Positions 25,787 through 33,974 of a stretch of DNA of 64,000 nucleotides are shown here, piece after piece. The position numbers were made by a program, and so were the translations under genes. How positions within the stretch are numbered: the stretch's first letter is position 1; each line of letters starts with the position of its first letter. The stretch is from Paenibacillus sp. FSL H8-0548 (lineage in GTDB: Bacteria > Bacillota > Bacilli > Paenibacillales > Paenibacillaceae). A model generated the notes under the pieces. That model made no database searches. It was not told the DNA's origin and was given only the letters and a program-made list of their open reading frames with translations. The stretch spans positions 1,693,501-1,757,500 of the forward strand of contig NZ_CP152049.1 of assembly GCF_038630985.1 (NCBI RefSeq), given 5' to 3'.

Positions 25787-28483
25787 ATGCAGCAACTTAG
25801 CAAAACAGCTGTCATTACCGGCAGGGGACAGCTTATCGCCGTTCTGCTCCCAGACGAGCAATATGAGCTTGACTGGCAGGAGGGGGTATCGCAGTCCGAG
25901 TCGGAACACAGCGAGCAAGCATTTCAAGATGAGCTGTACAAACTGTTTCGTGAGGATTCGGACGGATTCCTACTGGAGCTGGCTTTAACGCGGCGGAACG
26001 AGTCGTTATCGGAGTCACTCAGATTTTTGCAGCGTGTTGGGGCAGCATTTGTGAAAGGAATGGCGCGCCATCCTGAACTGGAAGGGCAGCGTGATGCAGC
26101 TGTCGTTCCCCTTGAGAAGGAGAAAGTGCAGGAATGGCTGGCAGATGCCCCGTTTCTGATAGGAGCACAATTTTTGGATAAAAGCTTTATAGAAGAGCTT
26201 TGGAATAGCTTGCATCGCGCTTTTGCAGCTAGTGTGAACCGTCATAGCGGCAGCATGGCGCAATGGTTCGCGGATAACGGAGCTGCATTTCAGCCGGCAG
26301 GACGTGTTTATTTCCACCTCGTAGAGAGCAAGGAAGGGAGTGAATATCCCTTCTCATTCTTGTCTACCTATGCAGCAGAGGAGCAGGAGTCGGGCAAAAC
26401 AAGACATTTGCCGCTTAAGCAAGCGCTGGTGGACTATGGAGAGAACAGCGGCAAGCTGCTGGAGCTGCTTTCAACGGTGCATCGGGCGGCAGAGCAAAGT
26501 GAGCTGATTAGCGAACTGGTGGAGTCCGGCGATATATTTTACCCTATTGGACTGACGTCTGATGAAGCGTACGCTTTCCTTCGTGAAGTAGCGCGATATG
26601 AGGATGCAGGCGTGTTATGCCGTATTCCAAAATGGTGGCGTAGCAAAGCCAATTCACTTAAGTTAAATGTCAGCGTTGGTGAAAAGCAGCCATCTCGTTT
26701 AAATGCAGATGCGTTGCTGAGTTTTCAGGCTGATCTTTGGCTGGGAGATGAAGCTATTTCTGTGGAAGAACTACGGCAATTGCTTGCCGAGCAGGAAGGG
26801 CTTGCACTCATTAAGGGCAAATGGGTGGAGGTCAATCATAAGCGCTTGCAGCAGGCGCTGGATGCTTACGAACGGGCAGAAAAATCGGCCGGCGGCTCAG
26901 GCTTAAGCATGATTGAGGCGATGAAGCTTCATATGAATGCGGAACGCATTTTACAAGTGGAATCGGACAAAGTCGAAGTAGAGATAACGAACGGACAATG
27001 GCTGGAAACAGTCATGGACCGATTGCGAGAGCCGGATACGATTGAAGCGCTTGGCGGTGCGGGGGAGGATTTTCAGGCAAGTCTGCGCGCTTATCAGGAA
27101 CGGGGCGTAAGCTGGCTGCATATGATGAAGACGCTGGGGCTGGGCGCTTGTCTTGCAGACGATATGGGTCTCGGCAAAACGATCCAGATTATCGCGCTGC
27201 TTAATTATATTCGTAGTGTGCAGCAGGAGCGGGCCTTGCTTGTCGTTCCAGCTTCGCTTATCGGCAACTGGATGAGAGAGCTTGGCAAGTTTGCTCCTTC
27301 TCTTCATTACTACGTGTGCCATCCGTCCGAAAATAAAGAAATTCAACAAGCTGATGCACTTGGAGATGATATTCAGCTCGTCATTACAACCTACGGCATG
27401 CTGGCCAAATATGAGTGGCTGAGAGGACAAGCATGGGACATGCTTATTCTTGATGAAGCGCAAGCGATCAAAAATCCGGGCACGAAGCAAACGAAGCTGG
27501 TCAAGCAAATCGAAGCCTCTTATCGCATAGCGATGACAGGTACGCCGATTGAGAACAGGCTGGGCGATCTGTGGTCGCTGTTTGATTTTCTGAACAAGGG
27601 GCTGCTGGGGACGGTAAAAGAATTTGGCGCGTTCACGCGCGGATTGCGCGACTCTAGTGATGGTTATGGCAGACTGCGGCAGACGGTGAGTCCGTTTATT
27701 CTGCGGCGGTTAAAGACGGATCGTACCATCATTACGGACCTTCCGGACAAAATCGAGATGAAAACGTATGCGACCCTTACGAAAAAGCAGGTTGTGCTTT
27801 ATAACAAGCTTGTTAAGGAATTGCAGGAGAAACTTGTTTCTTCGGAAGAAGGGATTCAGCGCAAAGGGCTGGTGCTTGCGGCGTTAATGAAATTCAAGCA
27901 AATTTGCAATCACCCCGATCAGTATTTGGGACAACAGGTATATGCGGAGCTGGACAGTGGGAAATTTGCGAGGCTGCGTGAAATATGTGAGACGATTTAT
28001 GAGAAGCGGGAACGCGTCCTTATTTTTACCCAGTTCAAGGAAGTGACGGAAGCGCTGCAGGTTTTTCTAGAGCAGATTTTTCAGCATAAGGGGCTAGTCT
28101 TGCATGGAGAAACTCCAGTAGGGAAGCGACAAGAGCTGGTGGAGGCTTTTCAGGGCAAGGAGTATGTGCCGTTTATGGTGCTGTCTATTAAAGCGGGTGG
28201 AGTCGGGCTTAACTTGACGGCGGCCAATCATGTGGTTCATTTCGACAGATGGTGGAATCCGGCGGTGGAAAATCAGGCGACAGACCGTGCTTTTCGGATT
28301 GGTCAGCAGAAAAATGTTATCGTCCACAAATTTATTACGCAAGGAACGATAGAAGAGAAAATCGATCAGATCATCGAGGACAAGGTACGTCTTTCCCATG
28401 AAATCGTGCCGGATATTCAGGAGAGCTGGATAACGGAAATGGACAATGACCAACTGATGAATTTGATGAAGCTTACAGAATAG
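25787..28483 (+). CDS. ywqA: SNF2-family ATP-dependent helicase/translocase (YwqA-like)
   Basis: An 898-residue Swi2/Snf2 protein. The N-terminal 400 residues form a bacterial SNF2-associated region without clear motifs. The ATPase has DDMGLGKT (Gly461 to Thr465), DEAQ box (Asp556-Gln559), MTGTPIENRLGDLWS, and C-terminal helicase motifs GVGLNLTAANHVVHFDRWWN and QATDRAFRIGQ. ATG 25787 is chosen because AGGAG at 25774 would overlap the in-frame GTG at 25778. It probably remodels protein-DNA complexes. The partner SWIM gene starts 21 bp downstream, as in the B. subtilis ywqA-ywqB pair. Confidence 0.88.
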   Translation: MQQLSKTAVITGRGQLIAVLLPDEQYELDWQEGVSQSESEHSEQAFQDELYKLFREDSDGFLLELALTRRNESLSESLRFLQRVGAAFVKGMARHPELEGQRDAAVVPLEKEKVQEWLADAPFLIGAQFLDKSFIEELWNSLHRAFAASVNRHSGSMAQWFADNGAAFQPAGRVYFHLVESKEGSEYPFSFLSTYAAEEQESGKTRHLPLKQALVDYGENSGKLLELLSTVHRAAEQSELISELVESGDIFYPIGLTSDEAYAFLREVARYEDAGVLCRIPKWWRSKANSLKLNVSVGEKQPSRLNADALLSFQADLWLGDEAISVEELRQLLAEQEGLALIKGKWVEVNHKRLQQALDAYERAEKSAGGSGLSMIEAMKLHMNAERILQVESDKVEVEITNGQWLETVMDRLREPDTIEALGGAGEDFQASLRAYQERGVSWLHMMKTLGLGACLADDMGLGKTIQIIALLNYIRSVQQERALLVVPASLIGNWMRELGKFAPSLHYYVCHPSENKEIQQADALGDDIQLVITTYGMLAKYEWLRGQAWDMLILDEAQAIKNPGTKQTKLVKQIEASYRIAMTGTPIENRLGDLWSLFDFLNKGLLGTVKEFGAFTRGLRDSSDGYGRLRQTVSPFILRRLKTDRTIITDLPDKIEMKTYATLTKKQVVLYNKLVKELQEKLVSSEEGIQRKGLVLAALMKFKQICNHPDQYLGQQVYAELDSGKFARLREICETIYEKRERVLIFTQFKEVTEALQVFLEQIFQHKGLVLHGETPVGKRQELVEAFQGKEYVPFMVLSIKAGGVGLNLTAANHVVHFDRWWNPAVENQATDRAFRIGQQKNVIVHKFITQGTIEEKIDQIIEDKVRLSHEIVPDIQESWITEMDNDQLMNLMKLTE

Positions 28484-28504
28484 AGCTAGGGGAGTGGATG
28501 GGAA

Positions 28505-29458
28505 ATGGCGTTCTATAACGATTTCCCCGAATATGTACCGGTTTCGGAGAAGAAGCGCAGAGCAGCTGCAGCGGTAGCAAAATTACAGAAAAAAAATGCT
28601 AAAGTATGGCCGGTGGTGATTACGGGACGTGCTATCGCAACAACCTGGTGGGGCAAGGCATGGTGCACGAATCTGGAGAGCTATGCGGATTATAGCAACC
28701 GGATTGCCAGGGGGCGCAGCTATGTAAGGCACAGTTCTGTGCTCGATTTGCAGATCACTGGCGGCAAGGCCGCAGCGCTTGTTCAGGGAAGTTCTTCTAA
28801 GCCATATAAGGTTGAGATTACTGTAGGTCCGTTGTCCGACTCGGTATGGCAGCAGATCGTCAAGGAGTGTGCGGGGAAAATAAGCTCGCTGCAGGAACTC
28901 GCCGAAGGCAAGTTTCCTGCCGGGCTGTCCGAGTTGTTTACGACGAAAGGCAAGGGCTTGTTCCCAGCGCCTAAAGATATTCGCTTGAGCTGCAGCTGCC
29001 CGGATTACGCGGTTATGTGCAAGCATGTAGCAGCGGTGCTGTACGGTATTGGTGCGAGGTTTGATCACGATTCGGCGTTGTTCTTCCAGCTTCGCAATGT
29101 GAAGATGGACGAGCTTATTTCAGCATCGCTTGCTGCGCAGTCACAAGAGATGCTGGGCAAGGGCGGTCGTCGCGGACGCCGGGTCGTGGATGATGGCGAT
29201 CTGGGCAGGACGTTTGGAATTGAGCTGGATATGGGGTCTGATGACGACTCCACTTTTGTCAAAAAGCGGAGTGCAGATGGTCGAAGTGCAGGTGGAGCAG
29301 CAGAAGGTGGAGGGAAGCAGGTTTCAAAGGCAGAGCCGGAGACAGGCGGCGAGGGAACGAAGCCACGCCGAGGAAGGCCGCCGAAAAATAAGGTGGCTGC
29401 TGAGCAAGAGAAGGTAGCAGCTGATGATGCCTCGAAAAAGAGCCGCAGACGGTTGTAA
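28505..29458 (+). CDS. ywqB: SWIM zinc-finger protein (YwqB-like) with AT-hook tail
   Basis: A 317-residue protein. The SWIM zinc motif has ligands Cys163, Cys165, Cys172 and His174 (CSCPDYAVMCKH). The N-terminal block ITGRAIATTWWGKAWCTNLE is typical of SWIM proteins next to SNF2 helicases. The C-terminal 100 residues are low-complexity and charged, and contain RRGRPPK, a canonical AT-hook core for the DNA minor groove. It probably works with the YwqA-like helicase in DNA metabolism. The ribosome site is GGGGAGTGG before ATG 28505. Confidence 0.86.
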   Translation: MAFYNDFPEYVPVSEKKRRAAAAVAKLQKKNAKVWPVVITGRAIATTWWGKAWCTNLESYADYSNRIARGRSYVRHSSVLDLQITGGKAAALVQGSSSKPYKVEITVGPLSDSVWQQIVKECAGKISSLQELAEGKFPAGLSELFTTKGKGLFPAPKDIRLSCSCPDYAVMCKHVAAVLYGIGARFDHDSALFFQLRNVKMDELISASLAAQSQEMLGKGGRRGRRVVDDGDLGRTFGIELDMGSDDDSTFVKKRSADGRSAGGAAEGGGKQVSKAEPETGGEGTKPRRGRPPKNKVAAEQEKVAADDASKKSRRRL

Positions 29459-29499
29459 GCGGCGGACTGGTCAATTGGATTAGATAAAATGTTTGTTTT

Positions 29500-29695
29500 T
29501 TTGAGTCGCTCCAGGTGCGAACGTGAAGCTCACATAAAATCCCTAGGACATTCGCACCTCGAAATTTGTCGAAAATGACATTTTTTATGCTCCATGGTGA
29601 AAAGTCAATATATGAGTTATACTTTTTATGGATAATAATTGTATGGAGATGAGGTGATTGATGCCTGTATGGGATCAATTAACGTCATTTTCGCT
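29500..29695 (+). promoter_or_regulatory. Probable CRISPR leader
   Basis: An AT-rich region directly upstream of repeat 1. It contains an inverted repeat aggtgcgaa (29513-29521) and ttcgcacct (29551-29559) enclosing ctcacataaaatccctagga. This arrangement is reminiscent of type I-C leaders. Its side agrees with repeat orientation: repeats end in ATTGAAA on the plus strand, and the degenerate repeat is at the far end. A promoter is likely within the leader but not assigned. Confidence 0.6.
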
Positions 29696-30062
29696 GTCGC
29701 ACTCCGTGTGGAGTGCGTGGATTGAAATAAAAAGTTACGGATTTAAATGCTCAGGTCGCGGAGTCGCACTCCGTGTGGAGTGCGTGGATTGAAATTAAGT
29801 AGCCGCTGTATGATAGTTCGGTTTTGGTAGTCGCACTCCGTACGGAGTGCGTGGATTGAAATATTTGAGTACGAATATGTGCGCGGCGCATCGTAAGTCG
29901 TACTCCGTACGGAGTGCGTGGATTGAAATGATCTGCTGCTGTAACTGCTTTAGTCTGGAATCAGTCGCACTCCGTGTGGAGTGCGTGGATTGAAACCACT
30001 CGCACAAATAGCGTGCAGGCTCTTTCCGCGTCGCATCCCATACGGGATGCCAGGATATGAAA
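29696..30062 (+). CRISPR. CRISPR array, type I-C-like repeats, 6 repeats and 5 spacers
   Basis: The 32-nt repeats are at 29696, 29763, 29830, 29897 and 29964. Each starts GTCGCACTCCGT (GTCGTACTCCGT in the fourth), has a GCACTCC/GGAGTGC stem and ends GTGGATTGAAA. This is the type I-C repeat pattern. A sixth, degenerate 33-nt repeat is at 30030-30062. Spacers are 35, 35, 35, 35 and 34 nt. Repeats 3 and 4 carry GTACGG instead of GTGTGG in the loop. No cas gene is found in the 64-kb window, so interference would depend on Cas proteins encoded elsewhere, or the array is orphaned. Confidence 0.95.
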
Positions 30063-30063
30063 C

Positions 30064-30144
30064 ATATTCGCATTTGTTCCCGTTTACGAAAGCTTGAAAT
30101 ACAGATGCTCCTTTTGCGATGTCTAATCCGATATTTGGTCCCAT
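30064..30144 (-). pseudogene. IS110-family transposase N-terminal fragment
   Basis: On the minus strand an ATG at 30144 opens about 27 codons (MGPNIGLDIAKGASVFQAF, then VNGNK). These resemble the DEDD-transposase N-terminus of IS110 elements, where the first Asp lies in a GLD-type motif. The similarity stops at the degenerate CRISPR repeat at 30062. It is a remnant without activity; the assignment rests on a short match. Confidence 0.5.
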
Positions 30145-30372
30145 ATCGGTTCCTGTTGAACGTTAGCCGGCATATCCACGATCATTCCAACACTATAGCT
30201 TCGTTTGTGGATACGAGGCCATAAGTCTCGACTAGTTCAAATACGGTCATTAGGGGGAGAGGGGACAGTTTTTGTGTGCCCCGATGCCTTACGTTCTCCC
30301 GGCTGCCGCCATCATAGGATGACCATGAAAATAAGCCAACCAGAAATCTCTGGCTGAACTGATAATATGAGA
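30145..30372. other. Intergenic stretch between IS fragment and lemA terminator
   Basis: Probably partly the former upstream part of the IS110-like element. A small ccagaaatctctgg hairpin lies near 30339-30353. No gene is supported. Confidence 0.4.
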
Positions 30373-30406
30373 AAGCCCTCTCACGAAGCGATTCGCGAGA
30401 GGGCTC
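30373..30406 (-). terminator. Terminator of the DUF2207-lemA unit
   Basis: On the minus strand agccctctcgcgaa pairs with ttcgtgagagggct around tcgc, followed by ttct. Confidence 0.75.
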
Positions 30407-30411
30407 TAAAA

Positions 30412-30972
30412 TTATAGCTTGAATTGAAACTCAGGCAAAACCTTCTCGGTCCCATCAATTTTGAAGAAGGCTTCCTCGCGGAACCCGAACGCTCTGGCCA
30501 ACAGGTTGGATGGGAAAACCGCAAGTGCGGTGTTAAACGTTTCAACCGAATCGTTAAAGAACTGTCTGGCGAACCGGATTTTATCCTCAATCTCCGCAAG
30601 CTGTTCTTTGAGATACAGGTAGTTTGTACTCGCCTTTAAGTCCGGGTAGCCCTCCGCTATGATCATCACGCGACTGAGCATAGCGGACAAATCGCTGCTG
30701 GTCGAGGCTTTATCCGTGACGGATGACGCAGTGGCGTATTTCGTTCTTAACTCCGTCATCTGATTCAGCACCGCTCTCTCGTAGCGGGCATATCCCGATA
30801 CTGTTTCGATCAGATTGGGAATGAGGTCGAAACGATTTTTGAGAACGATGTCCACCTGCGACCAGCTGTTGCGAACCCGGTTGCGCAGCTCGACAAGCCG
30901 GTTGTATATAATGATGATCCATAGAAGCACGATAACGGCAATAACAATTCCAATATAACCGCCGATAGACAT
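30412..30972 (-). CDS. lemA: LemA family protein
   Basis: A 186-residue protein with one N-terminal membrane helix (residues 4-22) and a coiled four-helix cytoplasmic or extracytoplasmic domain. It has NRLVELRNRVRNSWSQVDIV, LKNRFDLIPNLIETVSGYA and IRFARQFFNDSVETFNTALA, all characteristic of LemA. The function of the family is unsettled. It usually travels with DUF2207 or Gly-rich membrane proteins, as here (the partner ends 46 bp upstream). The start ATG 30972 follows AAGGAGG. Confidence 0.92.
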   Translation of the reverse strand: MSIGGYIGIVIAVIVLLWIIIIYNRLVELRNRVRNSWSQVDIVLKNRFDLIPNLIETVSGYARYERAVLNQMTELRTKYATASSVTDKASTSSDLSAMLSRVMIIAEGYPDLKASTNYLYLKEQLAEIEDKIRFARQFFNDSVETFNTALAVFPSNLLARAFGFREEAFFKIDGTEKVLPEFQFKL

Positions 30973-31018
30973 AAGGTTATCCTCCTTATTTGTAATACGT
31001 CATACACCATATCTGGCA

Positions 31019-32767
31019 TCAGAACGCTCCGCGTCCTCCACCTCCGCCTCCGTCTCCACCTCCGGAAGAGAACCATCCTCCAGAATCGGAAGAACTGCTG
31101 CTAACCGATTTTTCTGATTCCGCTACCGTCTCTTTGAAGAGCTTAGTCAGATGATCGAATTCAAGAATGGCTGTTGAATGGTAGAGAGTGGTATCGACGT
31201 AGTTTCTGTCTGCCTTATTCAAGATTTTAACCCTCGTGTCCTTGATCATCTTCTTCGCTGCTCCAAGCGGAATCGCATACACGAAGTAATGATCCCATAA
31301 ATGCACCTCCATCGCATCGCGTTTCTCAATACGGCTATAAGCGCGAAGAAAACGGTCGAATGCCTTCCATTTCTCGTATTCGGTCTGTCCAAGCTTCGTT
31401 CTCTGATAACGTTTAGGCTTGAAGAAGGGAAGCGGAAACGAGCAGATCAGCAGCCATCGCCAATCGTCTGTAGCAAGGAACATGAAACCGAAAAATTGCA
31501 AGAGGAAGGCGAGGATAACCCATCGATAAATACCGCTATTTATCCTCATATACTGTCGTTCAATGACGACATTCTCAACTTTCTTTTTCCATTCCCCCCA
31601 TTTTCCCGGGAAATTTTGTCGCAAGGATGCTTCGAACCGAATCTCGGAGAAAGTCACCCGATCGTTTTCGCCTATCTCCTCGAAGAACCATTCCAGCAGC
31701 ATCGTTTCGTGCGGCAGTAAGCCATCGGTGTTTTTTCTCATCCACTTGAAGGAATAATCATGTTTGCCGTCTCCAATCTTCGGCGAGCTCAGTTTCTCCA
31801 TGGTGACGTATTTCCTTCTCACGAAGTCGAGCAGAGTCGCCATCAAATCTCTGGGCTCGATTCGGTAGTTCAGCAAAAAACTGACGACGGCAGGGGATGC
31901 GTCGGTAGGAAGCTCTCGATAATAGTCGCCCTTCCAATCCGATTTGGGCTTCTTGCGATATCGGATGTAAATTGTGAAGCCGGCCGCAAGGTTGGCGAGC
32001 AGCAGGAGCAGTGCGCCGGGTACCGTGTAATCATTCGAACTCTCCAGATTCGCGTCGTCCGATCTCCATTTCCGCTCCTCCTCCAGAATCTTATCGAGCA
32101 TCGGCTCGTCGCTTATTCGCTTGCTGCCAAGTACGGTATCCGTGGGAAACAGGACTCGCGTCTCAAGCATCTGATTGGCCGGCAGCGAATCGACCTGGAA
32201 GAGAACCCATCTATCGTCTTCGACTTGAATGCTTCCGTCTAGCGGACCATGGCCGAACGTCGTGACTTCGTCCTTCATAACCCCTACTGGCAGCTCGATT
32301 TCGATATTCATCATCCCAAGCGCGTTGGCGTTCGTCTCATCGAAGAACTTCCAGTACAATTCTGCGGTGTCTGCATACACCTGTACGACGTTCTTGACTA
32401 TATAAGAAATCTGGAATACCTTCGTTGTATCGACGGAATTGGAGTAAACCTTATATTGGAGCGAAGCTCCATCGCCGGATTGCTCGAATTCAAGCGGGAC
32501 ATTGCCTCTCTCAGATACCTCGTAAGCCTTGAATTGCTCGATCCCGTCCGATCCCGTCGTATTCAAGTCGACGAGAATTCCGTTAAAGGCGCCATCGAAT
32601 CGGTATGTATCCCTTTCGGTTATTTGCATATTTCCATCGGAATCGATGATGGCGTGAATGTCGACCTTGCCGATCTCAAACGAACGTTCTTCTGCACTTG
32701 CGGGTGAGACGGACAGAAGGAAGAATAGGGATAAAAGAATTCCAAAGACTTTAGACCCAATAGGCAT
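31019..32767 (-). CDS. DUF2207 membrane protein with Gly-rich C-terminus
   Basis: A 582-residue protein. The signal peptide or N-terminal helix (VFGILLSLFFLLSVSPASA) is followed by an extracytoplasmic DUF2207 domain containing ITERDTYRFDGAFNGI and LYWKFFDETN. A membrane segment lies near residue 250, a cytoplasmic-type region follows with a second hydrophobic segment near 430, and the C-terminus is GGGDGGGGGGRG. Start ATG 32767 is chosen because GAGAGGA precedes it; the open frame to 32878 lacks a ribosome site. It forms an operon with lemA; the pair is thought to act at the envelope, mechanism unknown. Confidence 0.88.
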   Translation of the reverse strand: MPIGSKVFGILLSLFFLLSVSPASAEERSFEIGKVDIHAIIDSDGNMQITERDTYRFDGAFNGILVDLNTTGSDGIEQFKAYEVSERGNVPLEFEQSGDGASLQYKVYSNSVDTTKVFQISYIVKNVVQVYADTAELYWKFFDETNANALGMMNIEIELPVGVMKDEVTTFGHGPLDGSIQVEDDRWVLFQVDSLPANQMLETRVLFPTDTVLGSKRISDEPMLDKILEEERKWRSDDANLESSNDYTVPGALLLLLANLAAGFTIYIRYRKKPKSDWKGDYYRELPTDASPAVVSFLLNYRIEPRDLMATLLDFVRRKYVTMEKLSSPKIGDGKHDYSFKWMRKNTDGLLPHETMLLEWFFEEIGENDRVTFSEIRFEASLRQNFPGKWGEWKKKVENVVIERQYMRINSGIYRWVILAFLLQFFGFMFLATDDWRWLLICSFPLPFFKPKRYQRTKLGQTEYEKWKAFDRFLRAYSRIEKRDAMEVHLWDHYFVYAIPLGAAKKMIKDTRVKILNKADRNYVDTTLYHSTAILEFDHLTKLFKETVAESEKSVSSSSSDSGGWFSSGGGDGGGGGGRGAF

Positions 32768-32891
32768 AAGCAGCAGTTCCTCTCCGACAAAGTAATATAG
32801 TCGATTTTCCCTTGATTTCACTTTGGGGGAATGAATGACGTATAGTTCTAATGACATATATCGGCAAAGCAAAAGCAATATTATAGTGATT

Positions 32892-32921
32892 GTCGTAATT
32901 TACGGGGTGCATGGATTGAAG
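32892..32921 (+). CRISPR. Solitary degenerate CRISPR repeat
   Basis: The 30 bases starting gtcgtaatttacgg and ending tgcatggattgaag align with array repeat 4 over its whole length, allowing one 2-nt gap; I count 25 of 30 matches. No neighbouring repeat appears at the expected 67-bp distance on either side. It lies in the 420-bp intergenic region upstream of the DUF2207 gene. The rest of that region (32768-32891 and 32922-33189) shows no gene. Confidence 0.6.
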
Positions 32922-33189
32922 TTCACTCATTTGCTCATTGTGCTCTGGTCGGTGCTCCTAAGTAGGTTAATATGCTATACGTTGCCACGGAGAAGTGGTG
33001 GGGAAAAACTCCCGCTAAAACAGATGATACGGATCGAATTTCGATTATAATGGGAATAACTCCAATATTCCATGTAACTAGCTAATCCAGACGGAAATTG
33101 GGCTAATTAACTGGAGAAATTTCTGCTAACTGTTGTAGTTTTTTTGCGATTTTTCGTATATGCTAGATTTAGCTGAAAGGAATGTTTCT

Positions 33190-33486
33190 ATGATCTTAGA
33201 GGTAGCTATGTTACAAGTAAAAGAGGGGCTCACGGAAGAGTTTGAGCTTCAGTTCAAGAAAGCTTCAGCCATCATATCCAGTATGAAGGGCTACATAAGT
33301 CATGAGCTTCAGAAATGTATAGAAGCGGACCATAAATATATTTTGCTAGTCAAATGGGAGACACTAGAAGATCATACGGAGGGGTTCCGTGGCTCGGCAC
33401 AGTATTTGGAGTGGAAAAGACTGCTTCATCATTTTTACGATCCGTTTCCGACCGTCGAGCATTATGAGAACATTGACCTTCGTTAA
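33190..33486 (+). CDS. Antibiotic biosynthesis monooxygenase-like (ABM) domain protein
   Basis: A 98-residue ferredoxin-like dimeric alpha-beta barrel protein of the ABM superfamily. It has VAMLQVKEGLTEEFELQFKK, ISSMKGYISHELQK and YILLVKWETLEDHTEGFRGS. Members include small monooxygenases, haem-degrading enzymes and many of unknown role; no haem-ligand pattern is evident. Start ATG 33190 is chosen with GAAAGGA upstream. The stop is 47 bp before the DUF4265-like gene. Confidence 0.8.
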   Translation: MILEVAMLQVKEGLTEEFELQFKKASAIISSMKGYISHELQKCIEADHKYILLVKWETLEDHTEGFRGSAQYLEWKRLLHHFYDPFPTVEHYENIDLR

Positions 33487-33532
33487 CAGCTAGCAGCTGA
33501 GCTTATGATTAAATTGAAATCAGACATAGAGG

Positions 33533-33943
33533 GTGAATAACATTCAAGATTTTATACCATTGCATCTCTGCTTCGATGGTGTTGGTCGAGAGGTTGAGGT
33601 ATTAGATGTCATTCAGATAGCTGAAGATATCTATAGAATTGAAGAAAATCCTGTTTTCACAGAAAACATTGCTTTTGGCGACGTCATTCGTGTAAAGGCG
33701 CTTAAGGATGCTTCCTTGTACATAGAAACAATTGAAAAATCACAATTTTCCAGACATAATTGGCTGCTAAGCAAAGAGGTAATTTATTCCTTGGAGCTGA
33801 AAGTTTTGAAAAATAAAATCCGAGACTGCGGAGGCAAATCCCAGCAAGTATTCGGAGGTATATTTATTGTAAACATGCCTGCACATACAGGGATCGACAT
33901 CAACGAAGAGGTGCAAAGGGTAATCAACGCGGTTCAAAAATAA
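33533..33943 (+). CDS. DUF4265-like hypothetical protein
   Basis: A 136-residue soluble protein. IPLHLCFDGVGREVEVLDVI, YRIEENPVFTENIAFGDVIR and VIYSLELKVLKNKIRDCGG resemble DUF4265 (a family of small proteins with a conserved fGDvI motif). The start GTG 33533 has a ribosome-like GAGGG abutting it with too short a spacing, and no in-frame ATG lies nearby, so the start is uncertain. No known function. Confidence 0.55.
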   Translation: MNNIQDFIPLHLCFDGVGREVEVLDVIQIAEDIYRIEENPVFTENIAFGDVIRVKALKDASLYIETIEKSQFSRHNWLLSKEVIYSLELKVLKNKIRDCGGKSQQVFGGIFIVNMPAHTGIDINEEVQRVINAVQK

Positions 33944-33974
33944 GTTTTGCGAGCAGAGATGGAGGGAAAGTACG

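Noticed and set aside
25499..25927. 142-codon minus-strand open frame over the decayed CRISPR region
   Set aside because: It crosses the remnant and the start of the helicase gene, with no ribosome site and no family match.
25787..29458. SNF2 helicase plus SWIM protein beside a CRISPR array as a defence system such as DISARM
   Set aside because: The pair has the common YwqA-YwqB arrangement of Bacillus and Paenibacillus chromosomes, and no methyltransferase, nuclease or other defence gene is adjacent.
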